Part shown: positions 7,658 to 15,819 of the stretch, in pieces
Position numbering within the stretch: the stretch's first letter is position 1
Layout of the letters: the number at the start of each line of letters is the position of its first letter
From: an uncultured Eubacteriales bacterium
GTDB lineage: Bacteria > Bacillota > Clostridia > Christensenellales > Aristaeellaceae
Reading direction: 5' to 3'
Length of the DNA: 59,515 nucleotides
Assembly (NCBI GenBank): GCA_900318145.1
Contig: ONJM01000016.1
Coordinates: 1 to 59,515 of the forward strand
The notes under the pieces: generated by a model
What the model saw: only the letters and a program-made list of their open reading frames with translations
What the model was told of the DNA's origin: nothing
Databases searched by the model: none
Program-made: the position numbers and the translations under genes

Positions 7658-9473
7658 AGGCTTCCAGCTCCTCCTTTCTCCTTGCCGGCATCCGGATGCT
7701 GACAGTCGTCTTTACGTTCGGAATGCTTTCAATCGTCAGTCCGTAAGGATCGCCGAACAGAATCCGGATTCGCTGATGCACATTGCTCAGGCCGATACTG
7801 TAATGATCGTCGGCCTCACTTTCGGACCGGTTCAGGCCTTCCGTGATACGGCAGACGGTTGCTTCATCCATTCCGTGGCCGTTATCCTCCACGGCAATTA
7901 CAAGCGTTCCTTCCGGTTCCTCCTTTGCGGTAACGGAAATGATTCCTCCGGAGGAAACTCCCCGCTGCCCGTGCTTAATGGCGTTCTCCACCAGCGGCTG
8001 CAGAATAAACTTCGGCACGCCCAGCGCCAGAAGCCGCTGCGGCACGTCCGCAGTATAATCGAAAGCGTCCGCATAACGAAGTTTCTGCAGTTCAATAAAT
8101 GTGCCCGCGTAGTCAATTTCCTGCCGCAGTTCCGCAAAAAGACTTTTCGACTGGATGTTCCACCGGAACAGATTGCCCAGCAGGTGAATCATCTTTGCGG
8201 TTTCCGTGTCCCGGTGCTCCAGCGCATTGAAGCGGATGGATTCCAGCGTGTTGAACAGAAAATGGGGATTGATCTGCGCCTGGAGCGCCTTCAGCTCCGC
8301 ATTCTTGGATTCCAGCTGATAGACATAAGCCGTCTGGATATGCCTGTCCAGCCGGGAGACCATACTGTTGAAACTCTGTTCCAGATAACCGATTTCGTCA
8401 TGGGACCGGACCTCTGCGGAAACGGTCATTTCCTCCGGGTTCAGGCTCCGCATTTTTTCCACGAGCTGATTGATTCTCCTGGAAAACATCCTTGCGGAAA
8501 TATAGCTGATCAGTAAAGCCAGTGCCACACAAGCCGCCAGGATTCCGTACATGCTGCGGCGGATGGAACCTGCCTGCCGGCGGATCACGTCCCTGCTCAC
8601 AACGTTGATGAAACGATATCCTGTTCGGTCCGATGTTTCCAGGTTTACCACATAGTCGCTGCCGGATTCCGCCTTCTCCGGGCTCCGTATGCCGTACTGC
8701 GTGCCGTCAAAGGGTTTCCCGGCACTTTTTCCGGACGAATCGAACAGCACGGTTCCCTCCGGATCCAGGACATACAGAGTTCCGTTCAGCCCGTCCGCCG
8801 TACGGTATGCTTCCCTGAAATGATCCGCCCGCACGTTGATAACGACATAGCCCAGCGCGCTGTTATACCGGATCGCTTTCTGGTCGAAGAGATAGATACA
8901 GTAGGAAATCACATCGAAATTATTGACGCTGTTCTGGTTGATGTAATCCGGAACATGGTTCGGAAGGATCCGGATCTTATTGCTGACTTCACCGCCCGGG
9001 AGTTCCCGGCTGAAAAAATCATAATCCAGGGAAGTATCCCGTCCGGGAATCCGGGAAAAGAAATAAAGTTCCCTGTCTCCGTAGTCCTCAATAAAGATAT
9101 CGGAAATAAAGCTGTTTGCACTGCAGACATCCTGCAGGAAACCGGAAACGACTTCCCGTTTTGTTTTCAGATCCGCGTTTTCCTTTCTGCGCGGGTTGAT
9201 ATAATCCACAACACTGTTATTCCCGTAAAAATTCATAGGCATATACAGCTGTGTGAAAATATTCTGAATCGTCCTGTATTTGCCGTCGCTGTAATCCTTC
9301 ATCTGCAGGACAAGCTCGCGGTCCACCCTGGATTCCATTTCTGTCAGCCGGGCGGTGACCCAGGAGTTTGTCAGGACGGTAACAAGACCGAGCCCGGTCA
9401 CGATGACCAGACAGTAGGAAAGCATCATTTTGAGAAAATACCTGCTGACAAATCGCGGTTCCTGCCGTGACAT
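7632..9473 (-). CDS. yesM: YesM-type sensor histidine kinase
   Basis: The 613-residue membrane kinase has a first transmembrane helix near residues 13-33 and an extracellular cache-like sensor of about 250 residues. A second transmembrane helix follows near 300, then a HAMP domain (ISARMFSRRINQLVEKMRSL). The HisKA-type phospho-acceptor block is INPHFLFNTLESIRFNALEH, and the C-terminal ATPase domain carries KFILQPLVENAIKHG and EDNGHGMD. This is the LytS/YesM class. It overlaps and precedes yesN, so both are co-transcribed. The ligand is unknown, but the sensor usually detects the glycan imported by the adjacent transporter. Confidence 0.93.
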   Translation of the reverse strand: MSRQEPRFVSRYFLKMMLSYCLVIVTGLGLVTVLTNSWVTARLTEMESRVDRELVLQMKDYSDGKYRTIQNIFTQLYMPMNFYGNNSVVDYINPRRKENADLKTKREVVSGFLQDVCSANSFISDIFIEDYGDRELYFFSRIPGRDTSLDYDFFSRELPGGEVSNKIRILPNHVPDYINQNSVNNFDVISYCIYLFDQKAIRYNSALGYVVINVRADHFREAYRTADGLNGTLYVLDPEGTVLFDSSGKSAGKPFDGTQYGIRSPEKAESGSDYVVNLETSDRTGYRFINVVSRDVIRRQAGSIRRSMYGILAACVALALLISYISARMFSRRINQLVEKMRSLNPEEMTVSAEVRSHDEIGYLEQSFNSMVSRLDRHIQTAYVYQLESKNAELKALQAQINPHFLFNTLESIRFNALEHRDTETAKMIHLLGNLFRWNIQSKSLFAELRQEIDYAGTFIELQKLRYADAFDYTADVPQRLLALGVPKFILQPLVENAIKHGQRGVSSGGIISVTAKEEPEGTLVIAVEDNGHGMDEATVCRITEGLNRSESEADDHYSIGLSNVHQRIRILFGDPYGLTIESIPNVKTTVSIRMPARRKEELEAFVQSNHCG

Positions 9474-9563
9474 TTCATCGCATCCCGTCTGTTTTTTCTG
9501 TTCCGCTGTGAATCTATCCTACTATAAAGACGGCTGAATTACAATTAACCGTCCGGAAACAGA

Positions 9564-9586
9564 AAACCGCGCCGGACGCGCGGTTT
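9564..9586 (-). terminator. Terminator of the ketose-catabolism operon
   Basis: AAACCGCGC (9564-9572) pairs with GCGCGGTTT (9578-9586) around a 5-nt loop. On the minus strand TTTTC follows. It lies 26 bases past the fucU stop. Confidence 0.65.
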
Positions 9587-9611
9587 CCGTCTGACAATGG
9601 CGGTTATGAAA

Positions 9612-10046
9612 TCAAATTTCCTTTACAACGCCTTTTTTCAGGATGACATTGGCGTACAGCGCCGTCTCGCTTGTGGCGATACAGGCGTAGCACTTCGCGC
9701 CGCGGGGATAGAACTCCGTCTTCTGTACGGCAATCTCCCGCAGACCTTTTTCCTCGTACTTCTTTCCGATTTCCCGGTATGTCTCCCAGATCTCCGGTTT
9801 ATAGGGATCGCCGGGCAGCACGGCCATCAGGACCGTCGGGTTTTCCACGTATGGATCCAGCGGCAGAAACTTCAGGATGGCGTCCAGAATTTCCGGAATG
9901 CCGTGTCCGTCCAGCCGCACGCAGCGTTCCGGGCAGCCGAACTTCGGATAATTCCCGTCACAGATCAGCAGTTCGTCCCCGTGACCCATTTCCATCAGGT
10001 TTTTCAGCAGCTCCGGAGTCAGAATGGAAGGAATGCCTTTCAACAT
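9612..10046 (-). CDS. fucU: RbsD/FucU-family sugar mutarotase
   Basis: The 144-residue protein matches the FucU branch of the RbsD/FucU family. It opens MLKGIPSILTPELLKNLMEM, has the active-site segment MGHGDELLICDGNYP, and closes with the SETALYANVILKKGVV block. The family interconverts pyranose anomers of free sugars such as L-fucose or D-ribose, which speeds entry into dehydrogenases or isomerases. It is the last gene of a five-gene minus-strand operon, 19 bases after the aldo-keto reductase gene. The sugar here is not known; L-fucose itself is not implied, because fucose isomerase and fuculose kinase are absent. Confidence 0.88.
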   Translation of the reverse strand: MLKGIPSILTPELLKNLMEMGHGDELLICDGNYPKFGCPERCVRLDGHGIPEILDAILKFLPLDPYVENPTVLMAVLPGDPYKPEIWETYREIGKKYEEKGLREIAVQKTEFYPRGAKCYACIATSETALYANVILKKGVVKEI

Positions 10047-10065
10047 GATTCTGTTCTCCCTTCCG

Positions 10066-11076
10066 TTATTTTACGATCACGCCGTCCTCATCCCACAGGT
10101 CATGCCAGGACGAAGCGCCGGGCCACAGGAAAACCTGGCCCTTGATCAGGCGGCAGTTCTTATCCACGCCTTTGAGAATTTCCATCTCGGCATCCGACAG
10201 CGGATCTTTTACCGTGGATTCGAGATTTGAAACGTACTCATTCTCATGAATGGAGAAGGGAATCGGAATCTGCCCGCGCTGCACCGCCCACTTCAGGCAG
10301 ATCACAGCCGGATGCACGCCATGGGCTTTTGCCACTTCCACCAGTTCCGGAACCTGAATGTCCGCGATATCATCAGGCGTCATATCCCGGTCGGGACGGG
10401 TGGGACTGCCGATGGGACAGAATCCGATGGGCTGAATGCCGTGGGCTGTCACATAGTCGTACAGCTCCGGCTGCTGGAAGCATGGATGCAGTTCCATTTC
10501 GATGACAGTCGGTTTGATCCGGCACAGGGGCAGCACAGCTTCCAGCTTCGGAATCGTCATACTGCTCATTCCGATGTTTTTCACCAGACCCATGTCCACC
10601 AGACGCTCCATCTGGCGCCAGGTGCTCATAAACTCTTCCACGGAGAAGGGCTTGCTGTCCGGATTCCGGCTGTCGCCGTCGCAGCCCGGCGCATGATAAT
10701 TCGGGAAAGGCCAGTGAACAAAGTAGAAATCCAGATAGTCCAGCCGCAGATCCTTAAGGGTCTGCGCGCAGGAAAGCAGTACGTCTCCCTGTCCGTGCAT
10801 GTCGTTCCACACTTTGGATGTGATGAAAAGCTCTTCGCGCTTAACGACACCCTCTTTCATCGCATCCTCAAAAACCTTGCCGATCAGGTCTTCGTTGCCG
10901 TACACGGACGCGCAGTCAAACAGACGGTAGCCGCTGCGGATCGCGCCGGCGACAGCGCCGGAAACCTGCTCGGGGGTGAAACGGTCGCTGCCGAATGTGC
11001 CCATTCCAATACAGGGGATTTCCTGACCGTTTGAGAGTTTCCTTTTCGGTACCAGTCCCGGGTCAATGAATGCCAT
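10066..11076 (-). CDS. Aldo/keto reductase
   Basis: The 336-residue cytosolic oxidoreductase has the AKR catalytic tetrad: Asp and Tyr in LFDCASVYGNE, Lys in ITSKVWNDM and His in FVHWPFPN. The NADPH-binding C-terminal region is present (QIPIPFSIHENEYVSNLEST). The middle has a QQPELYDYVTAHGIQPIGFCPIG segment typical of sugar or 2,5-diketogluconate-type AKRs. The start at 11076 has AAGGAGGAGAA ahead. Placed between a mutarotase and an MDR dehydrogenase, it probably reduces an aldose to a polyol or acts on a keto-sugar; the direction is inference. Confidence 0.88.
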   Translation of the reverse strand: MAFIDPGLVPKRKLSNGQEIPCIGMGTFGSDRFTPEQVSGAVAGAIRSGYRLFDCASVYGNEDLIGKVFEDAMKEGVVKREELFITSKVWNDMHGQGDVLLSCAQTLKDLRLDYLDFYFVHWPFPNYHAPGCDGDSRNPDSKPFSVEEFMSTWRQMERLVDMGLVKNIGMSSMTIPKLEAVLPLCRIKPTVIEMELHPCFQQPELYDYVTAHGIQPIGFCPIGSPTRPDRDMTPDDIADIQVPELVEVAKAHGVHPAVICLKWAVQRGQIPIPFSIHENEYVSNLESTVKDPLSDAEMEILKGVDKNCRLIKGQVFLWPGASSWHDLWDEDGVIVK

Positions 11077-11114
11077 GTTCTTCTCCTCCTTTTTATATAT
11101 TGTTTTCCCTGTTT

Positions 11115-12167
11115 TTATTCTTCCTCGTTGATCAGCATGATTTTTCCGTGCACATCCCTCGGATTTCTGTACAAAGCGAAGGCTTCAGCTGCCCGGCTGA
11201 GCGGGAACCGGCGGAAGATCATGGACGGATCGAATTTCAGCCTCCCGTCCGCGAAACAGTCGGCAGTGAGCTTCCATTCCTTTCCCGGGAACGGGGCGGA
11301 ATAGCTCATCCAGCTTCCGGTGAGATAAAACTCCTTGCGGTTCATGTTTTCCCATTGCGCCGGGGTGAAGGTCAGGTCTGTGTGGGGAGTGCCGATAAAG
11401 CAGAGTTTGGCTTTGTTTCCCGCCAGCTCAAAAGCCATCCGCATCGTCACCGGATTCCCCGCGGTTTCCAGTACGTTTTCAAAACCTCGGCCGCCGGTCA
11501 GCGCCCTGGCTTCTTCCATAAAGCCGTCTTTCAGCGTGTTTACGGTCTGGTGGGCGCCCATTCTTTTTGCCAGCTCCAGACGCCCGTCGTCAATATCAAA
11601 GGCTGTAATCTGTTTCGCACCCAGTATTTTAGCCCACTGCAGCGTGAAAATACCGATGGTGCCGCAGCCCAGGATCGCCACGGTTTCTCCTCCGCGGTAA
11701 CGCGCCTGCAGCAGCCCGTGAACCGCCACCGTGGAAGGTTCGAACATGGCTGCCTGCTCATAGGGAACCGAAGGATCGTACCGGATCGCGTTGGAAGCGG
11801 GAAGTACCACGTACTCCGCAAAACTGCCCTGCTCCCTGCTGCCGATAAAACTGTAATGCTTGCACAGGGAAAAGTTTCCAAGCTGGCAATCCTCGCATTT
11901 CATGCAGGGGAGCAGCGGCGCTCCGCTGACGGTATCGCCGACGCGCAGGCCTGTTACTCCTTCACCGACTTCAACGATATCCCCGCTGAACTCATGGCCC
12001 AGCACCACCGGATAAAAGTGCGCGCCGTGATTCAGTACCCGGGGGACATCGCTTCCGCAGATTCCCGTGGCCCGGACCCGGACCTTCACTGTTCCGGGCC
12101 TGCATACGGGTGTTTCCCAGTCGCTGTAGCGGATATCCTCATTTCCGAAAAGTACAGCTGCTTTCAT
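11115..12167 (-). CDS. Zinc-dependent polyol dehydrogenase (GatD-like MDR)
   Basis: The 350-residue medium-chain dehydrogenase has catalytic zinc ligands in GICGSDV and GHEFSG, the four-cysteine structural zinc lobe (C-MKC-EDC with a fourth Cys in FSLCKH), and a Rossmann motif AILGCGTIGIF with an acidic FDIDD end that favours NAD. Overall style is closest to galactitol-1-phosphate 5-dehydrogenase and related polyol dehydrogenases. It lies between the FGGY kinase and the AKR genes of the same operon. Likely reaction: polyol or polyol phosphate to ketose (phosphate). No strong ribosome site is visible close to the chosen ATG. Confidence 0.87.
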   Translation of the reverse strand: MKAAVLFGNEDIRYSDWETPVCRPGTVKVRVRATGICGSDVPRVLNHGAHFYPVVLGHEFSGDIVEVGEGVTGLRVGDTVSGAPLLPCMKCEDCQLGNFSLCKHYSFIGSREQGSFAEYVVLPASNAIRYDPSVPYEQAAMFEPSTVAVHGLLQARYRGGETVAILGCGTIGIFTLQWAKILGAKQITAFDIDDGRLELAKRMGAHQTVNTLKDGFMEEARALTGGRGFENVLETAGNPVTMRMAFELAGNKAKLCFIGTPHTDLTFTPAQWENMNRKEFYLTGSWMSYSAPFPGKEWKLTADCFADGRLKFDPSMIFRRFPLSRAAEAFALYRNPRDVHGKIMLINEEE

Positions 12168-12206
12168 TTTACCATTCGCTTCCTTTCATCGGTTTTCCGG
12201 TCTGCT

Positions 12207-13685
12207 TCACCTGCTCATCAGATCCTTCAGGCGTTCATACAGCTGCCGGTAGGTTTCATATCCCCGGTCGTATACCGCTTTTGCGGCCGGATCCGGCGTG
12301 TATGTCTTTCTCACCCGGACGGTCTGCCGGACCGCATCCCCGAAGTCCCGCCACACGCTTGTACCGACTCCGGCCAGAACAGCCGCGCCCAGGGTCGTTG
12401 CCGTGTCGCTGGCCGGCACTTCTATGCCGCGGCCGGTTACATCCGCCTTGATCTGCGTCCAGACCCGGCTGTTGGCGCTGCCGCCCATGGCCCGCAGCGT
12501 TTCCGCCCGGGCGCCCGCGGCTTCCGCCGTTTCCAGGTTGTGCCGCAGCGCGTAGGCTACGCCTTCCATACACGCACGGATGATCTGTCCGCGGTTCACG
12601 CCGAAATTCAGGCCGAAAAACACGCCGCAGGCGTCCGGATTCCAGATGGGACTCCGTTCTCCGGCCATATAAGGCAGGAATGTCACACCGCCGCTGCCGG
12701 CAGGCGCCTGATCTGCCAGGGCGCTCATTTCCTCAAAACTGAGATCGGGGAACATCGTTTCCCGAAGCCATTTCAGGGCGCCGCCTCCGCCTGTTGTTCC
12801 GCCCTGAAGCAGCCACCGCCCCGGTACCACGTGGAAACCGAGGATCAGCCTCGGATCCGCCGCGTACTGACCGATGCATATGCTCATTCCGCCGGCCTGG
12901 CCGCCCTGCTCCTGCGTCTGCCCCGGATCGATCACTCCGGCGCCCAGTGTGCCGCAGGCCGCGTCCAGTCCGCCTGCCACAACGGGGATTCCTTCCTTCA
13001 GCCCGGTCTGCCCGGCTGCTTCCCGGGTCAGCTTTCCGGCGATCCGGTGGCATGGCATGATTTCCGGCAGGAATTTCCGCGGAATATCCAGCATCCTGCA
13101 GGCTTCCTCATCCCAGCGGCCGTACCGCATATCAAAGCAGGCCAGTCCGTACCCCTGGGACAGATCCTGTGTCATTTCACCTGTCATCCGGTAAACGATA
13201 TAGCTGTTGGACTGCAGGATTTTTTCCGTCTTTCTGAACACTTCCGGCCGGTGCTCCCGGTACCACAGAATCTTCGGCCAGGTATATCCGGGCTGAACCG
13301 GGTTTCCGCATACGGAAAAGAGTTTTTCCTCTCCAATGCGGTCCGCCGTTTCCCTGCAGATCGCGGCGCCGCGGGTATCTGTCCAGATCGGTGTCGGGCA
13401 CAGCACTTCACCCGAGGCATCCAGCGCGACAGCGGACCAGCTTTGCCCGTCCACGCCGATACCGGCGATCCGGCCCGGATCGATTCCATGATTTCCGATC
13501 ATTTCCCGGACCGCGCGGCATACGCCTTCCCACCAGTCTCCCGGATCCTGCTCAGCCCAGCCCTTCCGGGGATAGCTGACCGGATAGTCACTTCCTCCGG
13601 AGGCCGCGACTTTTCCGTCGGGATCAAACAGGGCGACCTTGCAGGAGGATGTCCCGATATCGATTCCAAGCAAGTAGTCCGTCAT
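12207..13685 (-). CDS. xylB: FGGY-family carbohydrate kinase (xylulokinase-like)
   Basis: The 492-residue kinase has the actin-like fold: phosphate-1 motif GIDIGTSSCKVALFD at the N-terminus, the GIGVDGQSWSAVALD substrate region with the following WTDTRG (FGGY signature region 1), and the C-terminal adenosine region (MGGSANSRVWTQIKADVTG). The family phosphorylates ketoses or polyols with ATP; similarity is strongest to xylulokinases, but the neighbours (class II aldolase and PfkB kinase) fit a hexulose as well. It starts 19 bases after the aldolase gene, with GGAAGGAGAA ahead of the ATG. Confidence 0.87.
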   Translation of the reverse strand: MTDYLLGIDIGTSSCKVALFDPDGKVAASGGSDYPVSYPRKGWAEQDPGDWWEGVCRAVREMIGNHGIDPGRIAGIGVDGQSWSAVALDASGEVLCPTPIWTDTRGAAICRETADRIGEEKLFSVCGNPVQPGYTWPKILWYREHRPEVFRKTEKILQSNSYIVYRMTGEMTQDLSQGYGLACFDMRYGRWDEEACRMLDIPRKFLPEIMPCHRIAGKLTREAAGQTGLKEGIPVVAGGLDAACGTLGAGVIDPGQTQEQGGQAGGMSICIGQYAADPRLILGFHVVPGRWLLQGGTTGGGGALKWLRETMFPDLSFEEMSALADQAPAGSGGVTFLPYMAGERSPIWNPDACGVFFGLNFGVNRGQIIRACMEGVAYALRHNLETAEAAGARAETLRAMGGSANSRVWTQIKADVTGRGIEVPASDTATTLGAAVLAGVGTSVWRDFGDAVRQTVRVRKTYTPDPAAKAVYDRGYETYRQLYERLKDLMSR

Positions 13686-13704
13686 GGCGTTCTCCTTCCG
13701 GTAT

Positions 13705-14544
13705 TTATGCCTTTCCGCTGCTCCCCAGCAGACGGATCAGCTCCTGCACCCTGGCCTGCACAGCCTTCCGGCCTTCCGCCAGGTATTTCTTCGGATCAAA
13801 AGCGTCCGGCTGATCCGCCAGCGCCTGACGCACCGCGGCTGTAAAGACCTGCCGCAGCTCGGTGGCGTAATTGACTTTGCAGATGCCCCGCGCAATGCAG
13901 GCGCGTACCTGATCTTCAGGGACACCGGAGGTTCCATGCAGCACCAGCGGGATATCCACCCGGGCACGTACTTCCACCAGCCGGTCCAGATCCAGCTTCG
14001 GCTCTCCCTTATAGACGCCGTGGGCTGTTCCGATCGCCACCGCGAAACTGCTGATTCCGGTGCTGCGGACGAAGCTTTCCGCCTCCTCCGGATCAGTATA
14101 CTGAGGCTTTGCCTCCATCCCGTCTTCCTTGCCGCCCACGGTGCCAAGCTCCGCTTCCACCGGAAGACCGCAGGCCATGGCCACCACGCGGCGCGTTATT
14201 TCCACATTGCCTTCATAGGGCAGCTTTGAACCGTCAATCATCAGGGATGTATAGCCTTCCCTGGCACATTCCTCAGCCAGTTCATAGCTGTTTCCGTGAT
14301 CCAGATGCAGCGCCGCCGGCACTCTGGCATCCCGTGCCAGCCGGCTGACCAGCCCCGCAAAACATTTGGGCCCGGCATATTTCAGCGTTCCCGGCGTCGT
14401 CTGGATAATCACCGGGGCATTTTCAGCTTCCGCTGCCGCAATGATCGCCTGGGCCATTTCCAGGTTTTCGGCGTTGAACGCGCCGACAGCGTAAGCGCCG
14501 GCCTGTGCCCTGAGAAGCATTTCACCGGTTGACACAAAAGGCAT
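13705..14544 (-). CDS. Class II ketose-bisphosphate aldolase (tagatose/fructose-bisphosphate type)
   Basis: The 279-residue zinc aldolase has metal and catalytic motifs at the expected places: ALHLDHGNSYE (His ligands), the glutamate in EAELGTVGG, the histidine in AIGTAHGVYKG and VLHGTSGV. Length and order match GatY/KbaY-type enzymes, which split tagatose- or fructose-1,6-bisphosphate into DHAP and glyceraldehyde-3-phosphate. It is the first gene of the operon, directly behind a strong promoter with an operator. The divergently transcribed PfkB kinase would supply the bisphosphate. Confidence 0.9.
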   Translation of the reverse strand: MPFVSTGEMLLRAQAGAYAVGAFNAENLEMAQAIIAAAEAENAPVIIQTTPGTLKYAGPKCFAGLVSRLARDARVPAALHLDHGNSYELAEECAREGYTSLMIDGSKLPYEGNVEITRRVVAMACGLPVEAELGTVGGKEDGMEAKPQYTDPEEAESFVRSTGISSFAVAIGTAHGVYKGEPKLDLDRLVEVRARVDIPLVLHGTSGVPEDQVRACIARGICKVNYATELRQVFTAAVRQALADQPDAFDPKKYLAEGRKAVQARVQELIRLLGSSGKA

Positions 14545-14594
14545 ATGTATTCTTCCTCCTCAGCTTTGTTTCTCCTGAATTTGTCCCGCACAAT

Positions 14595-14647
14595 GCGAAT
14601 CGTTTCGCTTTTGTTTTATTATAAATATAAATATGCTTTTCTGTCAA
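14595..14647 (-). promoter_or_regulatory. Aldolase operon promoter with operator
   Basis: On the minus strand TTGACA (14642-14647) and TATAAT (14618-14623) are 18 bp apart. The near-palindrome GCGAATCGTTTCGC (14595-14608) lies just after the -10 box, a repressor position. Confidence 0.75.
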
Positions 14648-14669
14648 CGGTTTCTTTAAAAAGATCCGC

Positions 14670-14745
14670 TTGACTTTTTGCGGGCGGTTTATTAAATTAT
14701 AGGAAGAAGTACAGCAAAAACCGTTATAAATGTGAAACGATTCGT
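14670..14745 (+). promoter_or_regulatory. PfkB kinase promoter with matching operator
   Basis: TTGACT (14670-14675) and TAAATT (14693-14698) have a 17-bp spacer. GTGAAACGATTCGT (14732-14745) lies downstream of the start region and is the same motif, in the other orientation, as the operator at 14595. The two divergent units are therefore probably controlled by one repressor, which is not encoded next to them. Confidence 0.68.
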
Positions 14746-14760
14746 ATGGAGGGATAACAG

Positions 14761-15696
14761 GTGATTCTGACAGTAACCCTGAATTCATCGATCGACAAGC
14801 TGTATCTGATGGAATCCATTCAGCCGGAAACCGTTATGCGTGTGAAGGAAGTGCATAACACCGCCGGCGGCAAAGGTCTGAATGTCAGCCGCGTGGCTGC
14901 CGGTCTCGGGGAACCGGTGATCGCGATGGGTTTTACCGGCGGGTTTAACGGCCGTTATCTGGAGTCACTGATTGCAAGGCCGGGAATTCGCTGCGCGTTT
15001 ACGCATGTCCGGGGAGAAACCCGCAGCTGTATCAACTGCTGGGACCTTTCCAGCGGGCGTTCCACTGAATATCTGGAACCGGGCGAGCCTGTCACTCCGG
15101 AAGACGTAAGGCGTTTCACGGACGATTTTCTCCGGGAGATGCCCAGGGCGGACTGCGTCGCAATCAGCGGAAGCATGCCGAAAGGCGTGCCGGATGACTT
15201 TTACTGTCAGCTGATCCGCCGCTGCCGCGCCGCGGGGGTACCCGTGCTGGTGGATACCAGCGGAAGCCGCCTGGTCTCCGCCGCGGCGGAAAAGCCTGAT
15301 TTCATTAAACCGAATGAGGATGAAATTGCCCAGCTGACCGGGCGGCCTGTTTCCGGCCGTGAGGAGGCTGTGCGCGCCCTGAAGAAGCTGTATGAGGAAG
15401 GCATTTCCAACGTTGTGCTTTCCATGGGCGCGGAGGGCGCGCTGCTGGCCTGCGGCGAAGGCGTTTTTCACGGCAGGCCTCCGAAAATTACGCCGCGGAA
15501 TACCGTGGGATGCGGGGACAGTATGGTCGCCGGCTTCGCGGCAGCCTTTTCACGGCATCTGCCGATCCTGGAAGGCTTCCGGACAGCGCTGGCTGTTTCC
15601 GCCGCAAGCGCGCTCAGCCTTCTGACGGGGGATTTCGATCCGGCGGATTATCAGCGCCTGTATCCGGAAGTTACCATTGACCGGATTCATGCTTGA
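14761..15696 (+). CDS. PfkB-family sugar-phosphate kinase (1-phosphofructokinase/tagatose-6-phosphate kinase type)
   Basis: The 311-residue kinase of the LacC/FruK group opens with MILTVTLNSSIDKLY and has the substrate glycine stretch NTAGGKGLNVSRVAAGLG. The C-terminal PfkB signature carries the catalytic Asp in TVGCGDSMVAGF. The start is GTG at 14761 with GGAGGG 7 bases ahead. It converts ketohexose monophosphate to the 1,6-bisphosphate, the substrate of the divergent aldolase. It is divergent from the five-gene operon and shares its operator motif, so it belongs to the same pathway. Confidence 0.9.
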   Translation: MILTVTLNSSIDKLYLMESIQPETVMRVKEVHNTAGGKGLNVSRVAAGLGEPVIAMGFTGGFNGRYLESLIARPGIRCAFTHVRGETRSCINCWDLSSGRSTEYLEPGEPVTPEDVRRFTDDFLREMPRADCVAISGSMPKGVPDDFYCQLIRRCRAAGVPVLVDTSGSRLVSAAAEKPDFIKPNEDEIAQLTGRPVSGREEAVRALKKLYEEGISNVVLSMGAEGALLACGEGVFHGRPPKITPRNTVGCGDSMVAGFAAAFSRHLPILEGFRTALAVSAASALSLLTGDFDPADYQRLYPEVTIDRIHA

Positions 15697-15721
15697 CAAA
15701 GTATCTCCGGGCCGGTATGAT
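15693..15721 (+). promoter_or_regulatory. Consensus sigma-A promoter upstream of the helicase
   Basis: TTGACA (15693-15698) and TATGAT (15716-15721) are separated by exactly 17 bp. The -35 box overlaps the stop codon of the PfkB gene. Confidence 0.75.
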
Positions 15722-15734
15722 TGGCTTCCACACG

Positions 15735-15793
15735 CTTGCAGGAAAATGTCTGTAAGCCTCTGCGAGATCATGAAAAGATGGCAGAGGCTTTTT
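15735..15793 (+). terminator. Terminator, possibly an attenuator, in the helicase leader
   Basis: AAGCCTCTGC (15754-15763) pairs with GCAGAGGCTT (15781-15790) and is followed by TTT. It lies downstream of the promoter at 15693 and upstream of the helicase ATG. An upstream hairpin (CTTGCAG at 15735-15741 with CTGTAAG at 15750-15756) shares three bases with the terminator stem, so the two exclude each other in part. It also serves to end the PfkB transcript. Confidence 0.65.
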
Positions 15794-15819
15794 GCATTAT
15801 GCCGCGGAAAGGAAGAAAG

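Noticed and set aside
5393-7702. A plus-strand open frame of 769 codons opposite the binding protein and yesN
   Set aside because: It spans two genes and their promoter on the opposite strand, has no family motif and no ribosome site. It is a shadow of GC-rich codon use.
9612-10046. L-fucose utilisation operon
   Set aside because: FucU is present, but fucose isomerase, fuculokinase and fuculose-phosphate aldolase are not; the aldolase here is of the ketose-bisphosphate class.
12207-13685. Firm call of D-xylulose as kinase substrate
   Set aside because: Sequence similarity of FGGY kinases does not fix the sugar, and the neighbours (class II bisphosphate aldolase, PfkB kinase) fit a ketohexose as well.
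11070-13844. A plus-strand open frame of 924 codons opposite the dehydrogenase and kinase genes
   Set aside because: It crosses three intact genes of the minus-strand operon and has shadow-type composition.
15721-15819. N-terminal extension of the helicase from the ATG at 15721
   Set aside because: The extension would run through a terminator hairpin and begin inside the -10 region of the promoter; a good ribosome site precedes 15820 instead.
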